NCBI GenBank assembly: GCA_947174275.1
Contig: CAMWIJ010000011.1
Span: forward strand, 1-57,705
Origin: an uncultured Muribaculaceae bacterium
GTDB lineage: Bacteria; Bacteroidota; Bacteroidia; Bacteroidales; Muribaculaceae
DNA length: 57,705 nucleotides
Direction: 5' to 3'
Within the stretch, counting starts at the first letter, position 1, and each line of letters opens with the position of its first letter. Of the stretch, positions 50,638-57,705 are shown piece by piece. The position numbers and the translations under genes are program-made. The notes beneath the pieces were generated by a model. It had not been told where the DNA came from and made no database searches. It saw only the letters and a program-made list of their open reading frames with translations.

Positions 50638-53600
50638 ATGAGACGATTTATTACACTATTAGCCATGTCGACAATAGCCTTCACACTGGCACAGAGGGCG
50701 TCGGCATGGGACTTCAGCGGGAACACCGACCCATGGAAAATAGTATTGACGGCCGACGCGCTTCAACCGTCAGAGATGCCGATGAATTACAGCGAAGCCG
50801 ACAAAGGATGGAGCACAGCCGTATTCACTCCGACGACGGAAAGCGTGCAGTTCAGCATGAGGCTCTATTACGGCGAACCCGGCAGCGACAACAGCTTCAC
50901 CATAGGCAACAGCAATTACACCGCTACTCCCGACGGAGGGTGGGTGTCAGCCTCGGCAAGCAACAGCGGCGAGGATGATGAGAGATATCACCGGTTCGGC
51001 CTGTCGGGACTTTGCCCCGGCTCGACCTACCGCATAGATTTCACCGGCGACACAAGCGAGAGTTTCAGATATCGCGTGACGGAGGTGCATGACCGGATGT
51101 ATCTGTACACAATCAGCGGAGATGGCGTAGAGCAGGTGGCAGAGGCTGCAAACGACAACGGAAAGTTCGCTTTCAGTCTTGATCTGCGCAAAGATATGTA
51201 TCTTTTCCTTTCAAGAAATCAGGGAGCCTCCACGTGGGAGGAGATGCAGGCCGACGGCGGCCGTTTCAATCCTGACGGAACAGACGTGAAGCTGCCTGCC
51301 GAAGGATCGGAATTCATCAGCAACACAACCTCCGGAGCTTGGCAGGCGACAAACACGGGACGATATAGCGTCACTGCCGACTGGAGAGCGATGAGGCTGT
51401 CGGCCACGAATGAGATGTATCTGTATGGCAGCGCGCCGCAATGGGCCACGAAGCTTGCAGGAGCAACGCCTACGGAATATGGCAAATACACTTTTACAGC
51501 CGATCTTGAAGCCGGCGAATATATCGTGCTGTCTGAAAAAAGCGACGGGCATGACTACGGCGACATAATGAAGTTTAACTGGGCGCCGGAGGCCGATACG
51601 GAAATCGTGAATAATGAACTCACCGGTTTCAGCAAAAAGGAGAGCGGGGCATGGATAGCGCCAAAAACGGGAAAGTATGCCATCGAGGTCGACTGGGAGA
51701 ACAAGACATTCAAAGCCTTCGCGGTATCGGTCAATCTGCCGCTCAAATCGGTTGATTTCGCCGGCGGCAAGAAGCATTATTTCCTTGTGGGGGAACGCAT
51801 GGGAGAATGGCATCTTCAGCCGGAATGGGAACTTAAGGAGGCTGACGACGCTCTTGTGCTCAACAACCGCTATATCTATAACGGAGCATTCGCGGTGGGC
51901 GTGGTCGACAATTATGCCGATTATGCAAGCCATACGTTCACATATTACTGCAGCGGCATGGATTTCACCACAGCCACGACATCAAGCGCAGGCGACATAT
52001 CGGGCACAGGCAGGGTGTATCGCCAGCAGAAAGGCAAGACACGCTACAATCCGTCGGATGTCTTTTACGCGAAGTTTGACGGAGAGGACAGGTATTTCGA
52101 CGGCCGCGGCACATTCATGAGCGAAATCAGAGTAAGCCTCAACGGGGAGGGACTCCCGACATCGATATCTTTTGTCAAGGGCTCTGACGCCGAGGCATCG
52201 CGACAGCGAGTTTTCACCCTCGTGGGCGACAATATCATCAACCGCAATTTCAGCAACACGTCGGGTACAGGCAACACGACGATGTATAACCGCGCGTATT
52301 CGGGCTGGTTTGACAGCTGGATACAGTATGACCCGGCCACCAACGCGCCCTACGTCGACGCAAACGGCGAGTATCTGTATCACACGTCTTTTACCCCTGA
52401 CTATCTGACAGCACACCCCGTGCAGTTCAACCTGGAGCTTCCCGACGGCAGCGAGTTCGCCTACACGTCAGGCAACATCCAGTTTGTGGAGTGGAGCAAT
52501 CTGTCAAATCTCGACAGCGACCCGTACAAGGAGTTCTACCGGGCGTTCAGCGGGCGCGAGACCATCAGCGACAACGGCACACTCAAGGCACACGACGGAT
52601 ATAATTTCATCGTGAATGTGGAGTGCGACAACAAAGAGACCACTCCCAACGCCGACTGGAGCTGCTATGTAGTGCGCGACATGTGGGTCGGCGGCCAGAT
52701 AAAATTCTGGACCGGCTGGGGCGGCAACGAGGACGCCACCAACAACGGCTATAACCATCTGGCCGTATGGCATGGTCCGAACGGCGGTCCGGACGTAACG
52801 GCCGACACCAATCATGATGTCAGAGGCTATGATGTCAAATCAGGCCTCAAGGCAGTGCTCTACAAGAATGTGGCACGCCGCGGCAACACCAACTACAGGA
52901 TATCTGACGGCAAGCCGGTGTATTTCAACCGCGTTGTGCTGTGGTATAACAATACCGACGGAGTGAGCAACTCCTACATACAGTTCATACAGGAGTCAGC
53001 CGGTCCGGCGATATTCGCGCAGACCGTAACCAACGAAACCGACACGAGCAAGAAGAACTATATCAGATATCACTGGTATCTCAACAAATCGCAGAATGAG
53101 ACAGGCGGTGACCTGCGTGCGATATCGTATGAAATACGCCGCTACCGCGTGGTCGACGGCAAGCCACAGCCGGCAGGATATCCCGAAGGCGAGAAAGTGA
53201 TGATTGCCGACGTGTGCGACCATCCGGTCTATGTAAGAGACCTCTATGAGGAGAACGCAGGCAGCCTCGGGTTTACAAGCCATATCGACAAGGGCATACT
53301 TGACAACCGCGGGTTTGCGCCGGGACTGTATGAATATGACATCTATGTCACTGACGAGGAAGGCGGCCGCAAACTGGCAGTGTCAAACCGCGTGGCCATC
53401 TATGACGACGCGCTGGTGACCCCCAACGTAGTGGCGATGCAGCTCGTGGAGCTCCGCGACGCCTACGAAGACAAATACGGCACATATCACGCCGCCTCAG
53501 GCACAGTGCTTTCCGAAGCGCTCGCCAATGCCGGACTTGACACTGCAATAGCGGAGAACAAGCGATATCTCACTTACCGCGTCAACGACAACGACAATTT

Positions 53601-55485
53601 CTACATTATGGAAGATATCGTCGACGCAGAGGGCCGCAACGTGCCTGTGGGAGTTGAGATAATCGACTCGCATGTCGCTCTTGATTTCCTCGACAGTCAT
53701 CCCGACAAATATCAGTGGACGTCAGACTATTATGTGCGCTGCCTCGACTACAACAGGTATGCGGGCATACTCCAGAGCTATATCGACAACAAGATGATAA
53801 AGGAGACCGAGATACCGGAACCCCGGCTTGAGGTGTTTGATGTCATCATTCCCGACAACGGAGGTGAAGCGGTGCGCCGTCCGCGCGGAAACGCCAGCCG
53901 CTTTGACTTCGGCGGACAGACCTATTACTCGGCAATCGTGAAACGCGGGGGCAACCTTGCCGACGCCACATTCGACGTGACACTCAACTACAGCTACACG
54001 CCCGCCGACGCAACGGAGGCTGTATCGCCGACCACTAACGCGGCGACAGAGATCGACCCCGTGGTGCCCCGTCCGTTCAGTCCGCTCTACCGATATGTCT
54101 ACGACCGTCCCAAGCGCACTATGTCGCCGGAATATGAGTGGGGCAAAATCAAAGTGCCGGTGAGAAACTGGAAAGGACACAGCTCGACCGGCGACGCCAT
54201 TCTGGCAGGCGACACGACATCGGTGTATGTCAGACTTGACAAGCATTTCGACCCGCGCACATTCACATTGCAGATTGATTTCTACCGTCCGAACGTAAAC
54301 GAGGAAATATACAAATTCTATGATATCAGATATCATATCAACATGGTTAACGACGACTCCGACATCGTGGCCGAACTGGCTGTGCCGCTTGATATCGAGG
54401 CTGTGCTCCACGACGAGGATATCGCCGATGCCGACGCAGTTACTCCCAACCGCTACCGCATGGAGCTGAAAGGTCTGCACCCGCGCAACGGTGTCTATCC
54501 GAAGATAGATTTCGTAAAGACGGAGTATATCCCCAACTCATTATCCTCGGCCGAGACAGGCGAAGTGTATAAATCACAGACCGGCAATTTCGGCAAAATG
54601 CTTTCCATAAAGGCAGCAAGGTCGACTCAGATCACCGAACACAGCGAGGGTATCGGCAATGTGCATCTGGGCAAAATCAGACGCGACAACGGCAAATGGG
54701 ACTGGATGTATAAGGGACATGAATATTTCAAGGACAATGACCCGATGCTTGTGGAGACCGGAACGGAGTATGAGGATGCTACGGGCTACGACCCCGCCGG
54801 CGATAATTACAAGCCCATCAAGCCGGTCTATTATCTCTTCGAGGTCACTAACGGAAGAAACGACGAGACCACGTATAATTTCCTTGTGCCGCACACCGAG
54901 GGCCATCACACGGGAGAGACAATCGAGACCGACCCCAAGACCGGACTTATACTCAACGACAGCGATCCGCTTATCGGCACATATATAGCCCGTGATTTCA
55001 ATCATGAGGACAATCCTACGCTCTATGCCACGGCCATCTATATATTCGAGCGTCCGCTCAACGGCACTGACACGGGGGATTTCCTCAATTTCAACCGTCT
55101 GGAAGTGGTGTCGCTCAAGGTCAACGGCAATGAGACCTCTTCGGCCGGCAGAAGCCACCGTCTGAGAGATGTGTCGTTTGACGATTTCGCGCTCAACGGT
55201 TGTGGAGACCTCCCCAACGCAGGTTATGTCCCGACCGAGAAAGTGCTCGACATGAGCGCACCCGACAAGACTACCGGTTACAACGGATATATCGCAGTAA
55301 AAGGTCCGACTTACCGTGACGCAAGCGGCGGCATTGTGACCGGCGTGGAGGATGTGATCGCAGAAAACGGAGAGCAGGAGACCGTCTACTACAACATGCA
55401 GGGCATGCGCATTGAAAAGCCGACAGAGGCGGGTGTCTATTTCCGCGCCGTGGGCAACAAAGTCAGCAAATTTATCATCAGATAA
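50638..55485 (+). CDS. Very large secreted protein with two starch-binding-like modules and C-terminal sorting-type domain
   Basis: A 1615-residue protein with a signal peptide (about residues 1-23, ending RASA). Residues about 150-255 and 257-360 form a tandem pair of related modules, each starting MYLYxxS and running through strands to a SGAWxAxxTGRY/KY pattern. The pattern recalls SusE/SusF-type starch-binding modules, although I cannot prove that relation. The middle (about 370-1500) is beta-rich, aromatic and acidic, with no catalytic motif recognised. The last 30 residues (YYNMQGMRIEKPTEAGVYF, then GNKVSKFIIR) match the C-terminal domain of many Bacteroidetes secreted proteins, which in some species directs type IX secretion. 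It follows a GH13 gene but has its own promoter and terminator. The function is unknown; glycan binding is a reasonable guess. Confidence 0.75.
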   Translation: MRRFITLLAMSTIAFTLAQRASAWDFSGNTDPWKIVLTADALQPSEMPMNYSEADKGWSTAVFTPTTESVQFSMRLYYGEPGSDNSFTIGNSNYTATPDGGWVSASASNSGEDDERYHRFGLSGLCPGSTYRIDFTGDTSESFRYRVTEVHDRMYLYTISGDGVEQVAEAANDNGKFAFSLDLRKDMYLFLSRNQGASTWEEMQADGGRFNPDGTDVKLPAEGSEFISNTTSGAWQATNTGRYSVTADWRAMRLSATNEMYLYGSAPQWATKLAGATPTEYGKYTFTADLEAGEYIVLSEKSDGHDYGDIMKFNWAPEADTEIVNNELTGFSKKESGAWIAPKTGKYAIEVDWENKTFKAFAVSVNLPLKSVDFAGGKKHYFLVGERMGEWHLQPEWELKEADDALVLNNRYIYNGAFAVGVVDNYADYASHTFTYYCSGMDFTTATTSSAGDISGTGRVYRQQKGKTRYNPSDVFYAKFDGEDRYFDGRGTFMSEIRVSLNGEGLPTSISFVKGSDAEASRQRVFTLVGDNIINRNFSNTSGTGNTTMYNRAYSGWFDSWIQYDPATNAPYVDANGEYLYHTSFTPDYLTAHPVQFNLELPDGSEFAYTSGNIQFVEWSNLSNLDSDPYKEFYRAFSGRETISDNGTLKAHDGYNFIVNVECDNKETTPNADWSCYVVRDMWVGGQIKFWTGWGGNEDATNNGYNHLAVWHGPNGGPDVTADTNHDVRGYDVKSGLKAVLYKNVARRGNTNYRISDGKPVYFNRVVLWYNNTDGVSNSYIQFIQESAGPAIFAQTVTNETDTSKKNYIRYHWYLNKSQNETGGDLRAISYEIRRYRVVDGKPQPAGYPEGEKVMIADVCDHPVYVRDLYEENAGSLGFTSHIDKGILDNRGFAPGLYEYDIYVTDEEGGRKLAVSNRVAIYDDALVTPNVVAMQLVELRDAYEDKYGTYHAASGTVLSEALANAGLDTAIAENKRYLTYRVNDNDNFYIMEDIVDAEGRNVPVGVEIIDSHVALDFLDSHPDKYQWTSDYYVRCLDYNRYAGILQSYIDNKMIKETEIPEPRLEVFDVIIPDNGGEAVRRPRGNASRFDFGGQTYYSAIVKRGGNLADATFDVTLNYSYTPADATEAVSPTTNAATEIDPVVPRPFSPLYRYVYDRPKRTMSPEYEWGKIKVPVRNWKGHSSTGDAILAGDTTSVYVRLDKHFDPRTFTLQIDFYRPNVNEEIYKFYDIRYHINMVNDDSDIVAELAVPLDIEAVLHDEDIADADAVTPNRYRMELKGLHPRNGVYPKIDFVKTEYIPNSLSSAETGEVYKSQTGNFGKMLSIKAARSTQITEHSEGIGNVHLGKIRRDNGKWDWMYKGHEYFKDNDPMLVETGTEYEDATGYDPAGDNYKPIKPVYYLFEVTNGRNDETTYNFLVPHTEGHHTGETIETDPKTGLILNDSDPLIGTYIARDFNHEDNPTLYATAIYIFERPLNGTDTGDFLNFNRLEVVSLKVNGNETSSAGRSHRLRDVSFDDFALNGCGDLPNAGYVPTEKVLDMSAPDKTTGYNGYIAVKGPTYRDASGGIVTGVEDVIAENGEQETVYYNMQGMRIEKPTEAGVYFRAVGNKVSKFIIR

Positions 55486-55514
55486 CAGGATACTGTATTT
55501 TTTCTCATGACAGG

Positions 55515-55545
55515 AAGGCTCCGGAGCATTCGCTCCGGGGCTTTT
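55515..55545 (+). terminator. Terminator after the giant secreted protein
   Basis: AAGGCTCCGGAGC, loop ATTC, GCTCCGGGGCTTTT, 30 bases after the stop codon. Confidence 0.75.
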
Positions 55546-55596
55546 GTTGTGTGGATATCTGGCCGGCCTCAGAACACAGAGGAATGCCCCCAAAAA

Positions 55597-55680
55597 GTAG
55601 GGACGCACGGCTCGTGCGCCCGAATATTACACCTGATAATCAGCGTGTTGGCGGACGCACGAGCCGTGCGTCCCTACTAT
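55597..55680. repeat. Dispersed palindromic repeat element, complete copy
   Basis: Palindromes at 55601-55621 (one base diverged) and 55653-55673 in inverted orientation. The spacer contains acacctgataatcag, shared with the copy at 1146-1222, and the left flank CAAAAAGTAGGGACG is shared with the copy near 48.8 kb. It is in the gap between converging genes. Confidence 0.8.
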
Positions 55681-55785
55681 ATGATGTGCGGCGCCCCCCT
55701 TGGGGGGGTATTCCTCTTAGTTAGGCGACAGGCCTCGGCGATACTAAACCGGGAGCGGGGAAAGCGAGCGATATCGGTATAATGC
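55681..55785. other. Remaining gap between converging genes
   Basis: No reading frame is defensible. A C6-TT-G7 palindrome lies at 55694-55708. Then comes a GC-rich stretch with accgggagcggggaaagcgag, which resembles the accggttcgg...gcggagcgggcg text near 1300-1340 and may be a remnant of a related repeat. Confidence 0.4.
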
Positions 55786-55821
55786 AAAAAGAGATGCCGC
55801 GTGGTTGCGGCATCTCTTTTT
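55786..55821 (-). terminator. Bidirectional terminator downstream of nifJ
   Basis: AAAAAGAGATGCCGC, loop GTGGTT, GCGGCATCTCTTTTT. The stem is perfect with A and T runs on both sides. It lies 20 bases past the nifJ stop on the minus strand and can also stop plus-strand transcription. Confidence 0.85.
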
Positions 55822-55841
55822 ACAGATTATATCGGAGTTGA

Positions 55842-57705
55842 TTACTGTTCGTTGGCTTTTTCTACTGCACCAACTTCGGGGTCAACGCCCCACTGCTGCT
55901 GGGCGAGACGGCGGTAGTTGTTGTAACGCCAGCGCGCGTTGGCTTTCGCAGCAGCGAAGAGCTCGGCAGCTTCGCCGGGGTATTGCTTGATTACCGAAGA
56001 GTAGCGCACTTCGCCTTTGAGGAAGTCCTCGAATTTGTCCCATGCGGGTTCTTTCGAGTCGAGAGTGAAGGGGTTCTTGCCTTCTTCCTCGAGGGCGGGG
56101 TTGTAGCGCCAGAGGTGCCAGTAACCGCATTCAACGGCTTTGACTTCTTCGAACTGTGAGTGTCCCATGCCGGCACGGAGACCGTGGTTGATACAGGGAG
56201 AGTAAGCGATGATGATCGAAGGTCCGTCGTAAGCCTCAGCCTCGCGGATGGCCTTGAGGGTCTGAGCGTTGTCGGCGCCCATCGCTACCTGTGCGGCGTA
56301 AACGTAGCCGTAGGTAGTGGCGATAAGGCCGAGGTCTTTCTTGCGGATACGCTTGCCTGAAGCGGCGAATTTGGCGATTGCGCCGAGGGGGGTAGCCTTT
56401 GACGACTGGCCGCCGGTGTTGGAGTAAACCTCGGTGTCGAGCACGAGCACGTTGACATTCTTGCCTGATGCGAGCACGTGGTCGAGACCGCCGAAGCCGA
56501 TATCGTAGGCAGCGCCGTCGCCGGCGATGATCCACTGTGAGCGTTTTGCGATGTAGCCCTTGAGAGCGACGATGTTGTTGCAGATGTCGCATGCGCAAGC
56601 CTCGCAGAGGGGCACGATAGCGTCGGCAACTTCGCGGGTGGCGGCAGCGTCGTTGCGGTTTTCAAGCCATTTCGAAGCGAGAGCCTTGATTTCGTCAGAG
56701 CATTTGTCGCATTCGAGGGCAGCTTTCATATAGCCTTCAAGACGCGCAACCATCTTCTCTGTTGCAATCGACATACCGAGACCGAATTCGGCGAAGTCCT
56801 CGAAGAGCGAGTTGGCCCATGCGGGACCGTGGCCTTTCTGGTTGGTGGTATAGGGAGTCGAGGGCACAGAGCCGGAGTAGATCGACGAGCAGCCGGTAGC
56901 GTTTGCCACCATTTCGTGGTCGCCGTAGAGCTGCGAGATGAGTTTGACATAGGGAGTCTCGCCGCAACCAGAGCAAGCGCCTGAGAATTCGAAGAGCGGA
57001 GTCGCGAACTGGCTGTTCTTGACATTGGCCTTGACGTCGACGAGGTGCTGCTTTGAAGCTACGTGCTTCACGCAGTAATCCCATTCGGGCTGCATTGCAA
57101 GCTGGGTCTCGAGGGGTTTCATTTCGAGAGCCTTGACGCCCTTCTTGCCGGGACATACGTCGACACAGTTGCCGCAACCGAGACAGTCGAGAACGTCGAC
57201 GGCCTGCACGAACTTCATGCCGGTGAATGTCTTTCCGATGGCGGGGAGAGCTGCCTTGACAGGCGATGCGTTCATCTCAGCCTCATCGAGCACGAAGGGA
57301 CGGATAGCGGCGTGAGGACAAACGTAGGCGCACTTGTTACACTGGATACAGTTGTCGGCAATCCATTCGGGAACGAATGCAGCCACACCGCGCTTTTCGT
57401 AAGCGGCAGTGCCCTGCTGCCATGTGCCGTCTTCGATACCGACGAAGTCGCTGACCTTGAGAAGGTCGCCGTCCTGAGCGTTGATGGGGCGGACGATGCG
57501 GTTGATGAATTCGGGATCGTCGTTAGCAGCGGCAGCCTCGACAGCGAGGTTAGACCATGCGGGATCAACGGCGAGCTGTTTGTATTCGCCGCCGCGGTCA
57601 ACCGCAGCGTAGTTCTTGTCGACCACGTCCTGACCTTTCTTGCCGTAAGACTTGACGATGAATTTCTTCATCTGCTCGATGGCGAGGTCGACGGGGATAA
57701 CTTCG
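55842..57705 (-). CDS. nifJ: Pyruvate:ferredoxin (flavodoxin) oxidoreductase, C-terminal part
   Basis: The minus-strand frame runs off the right edge: codons upstream of the Met at 57671 read VIPVDLAIEQ and continue the protein, so the gene is incomplete here and the internal Met is not the start. About 620 of the roughly 1190 residues expected for the family are visible. Two ferredoxin-type [4Fe-4S] motifs (CIQCNKCAYVCP and CLGCGNCVDVCP) are followed by the thiamine-diphosphate domain with GACSGCGETPYVKL, GDGAAYDIGFGGLDH, and NTGGQSSKATPLGA, plus the Cys-rich CEACACDIC loop. The enzyme decarboxylates pyruvate to acetyl-CoA and passes electrons to ferredoxin or flavodoxin, central to anaerobic metabolism. 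A bidirectional terminator follows. Confidence 0.95.
   Translation of the reverse strand, partial: EVIPVDLAIEQMKKFIVKSYGKKGQDVVDKNYAAVDRGGEYKQLAVDPAWSNLAVEAAAANDDPEFINRIVRPINAQDGDLLKVSDFVGIEDGTWQQGTAAYEKRGVAAFVPEWIADNCIQCNKCAYVCPHAAIRPFVLDEAEMNASPVKAALPAIGKTFTGMKFVQAVDVLDCLGCGNCVDVCPGKKGVKALEMKPLETQLAMQPEWDYCVKHVASKQHLVDVKANVKNSQFATPLFEFSGACSGCGETPYVKLISQLYGDHEMVANATGCSSIYSGSVPSTPYTTNQKGHGPAWANSLFEDFAEFGLGMSIATEKMVARLEGYMKAALECDKCSDEIKALASKWLENRNDAAATREVADAIVPLCEACACDICNNIVALKGYIAKRSQWIIAGDGAAYDIGFGGLDHVLASGKNVNVLVLDTEVYSNTGGQSSKATPLGAIAKFAASGKRIRKKDLGLIATTYGYVYAAQVAMGADNAQTLKAIREAEAYDGPSIIIAYSPCINHGLRAGMGHSQFEEVKAVECGYWHLWRYNPALEEEGKNPFTLDSKEPAWDKFEDFLKGEVRYSSVIKQYPGEAAELFAAAKANARWRYNNYRRLAQQQWGVDPEVGAVEKANEQ

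Noticed and set aside
50706-55608. Several long frames in the giant secreted protein region (for example minus 51211-51933, minus 53722-54480 and minus 54574-55608)
   Set aside because: They are shadows of the 1615-codon gene. Their composition is biased, with no family resemblance and no promoter.

Overview
This window looks like the chromosome of a gut-type Bacteroidales bacterium. The grounds are Bacteroidetes-type promoters (TTTG, about 20 bases, TAnnTTTG) at several points, a UpxY-type NusG paralogue at the head of a capsule locus, and families that are largely Bacteroidetes-specific (DUF4836, DUF4919, DUF4369-like lipoproteins, a C-terminal sorting-like domain). A Muribaculaceae or Bacteroides relative is plausible, but the family is inference.

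Layout. 0-6 kb: a degenerate response-regulator receiver (minus), a tRNA-Asn with its own promoter and terminator, a repeat-rich gap, then a minus-strand group of a DUF4836 lipoprotein, an ABC ATPase, an FtsX-like permease and a DUF4919 protein. 6-13 kb: a secreted GH38 alpha-mannosidase with a discoidin domain, then a class I aminotransferase and tyrS. 12.6-43.9 kb: one long capsular or surface polysaccharide (CPS) locus on the plus strand. It has a fixed promoter, a roughly 300-base structured leader, upxY, then about 28 genes up to a FlaA1/CapD-type dehydratase and two strong terminator hairpins. 44-57.7 kb: outer-membrane phospholipase A (minus), a lipoprotein, comM/yifB, a secreted EEP-family protein, a GH13 alpha-amylase-like enzyme, a 1615-residue secreted protein, and the C-terminal part of pyruvate:ferredoxin oxidoreductase (minus, running off the right edge).

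The CPS locus encodes a Wzx/Wzy-type pathway. A WecA/WbpL-like initiating transferase, an epimerase/reductase, a cupin and a FlaA1-like dehydratase sit at the 3' end. They probably make and load a first N-acetyl-6-deoxy-hexosamine. Eleven glycosyltransferases, including a GT11 and a GT10 fucosyltransferase, build the repeat unit. A DegT/RffA-type aminotransferase, two ATP-grasp ligases and a nucleotidyltransferase-GHMP kinase fusion supply unusual sugars. Eight acyltransferases (four membrane acyltransferase-3, four left-handed beta-helix) decorate it.

The most striking signal is in the first third of the locus. All four acyltransferase genes there carry a long G or C homopolymer inside the reading frame (C10, G9, C9, G8). 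Three are in frame. The G9 gene is out of frame and would be restored at G8. In every case checked by hand, a one-base change flips the gene between full length and early stop. This looks like combinatorial, slippage-driven phase variation of polysaccharide acylation, layered on the UpxY system. The four distal acyltransferases lack such tracts. The variable part (about 13.8-39.3 kb) is visibly more AT-rich than the conserved ends, which suggests cassette exchange.

A second recurring element is an intergenic pair of 21-base palindromes in inverted orientation, with three complete copies and one partial copy in the window.
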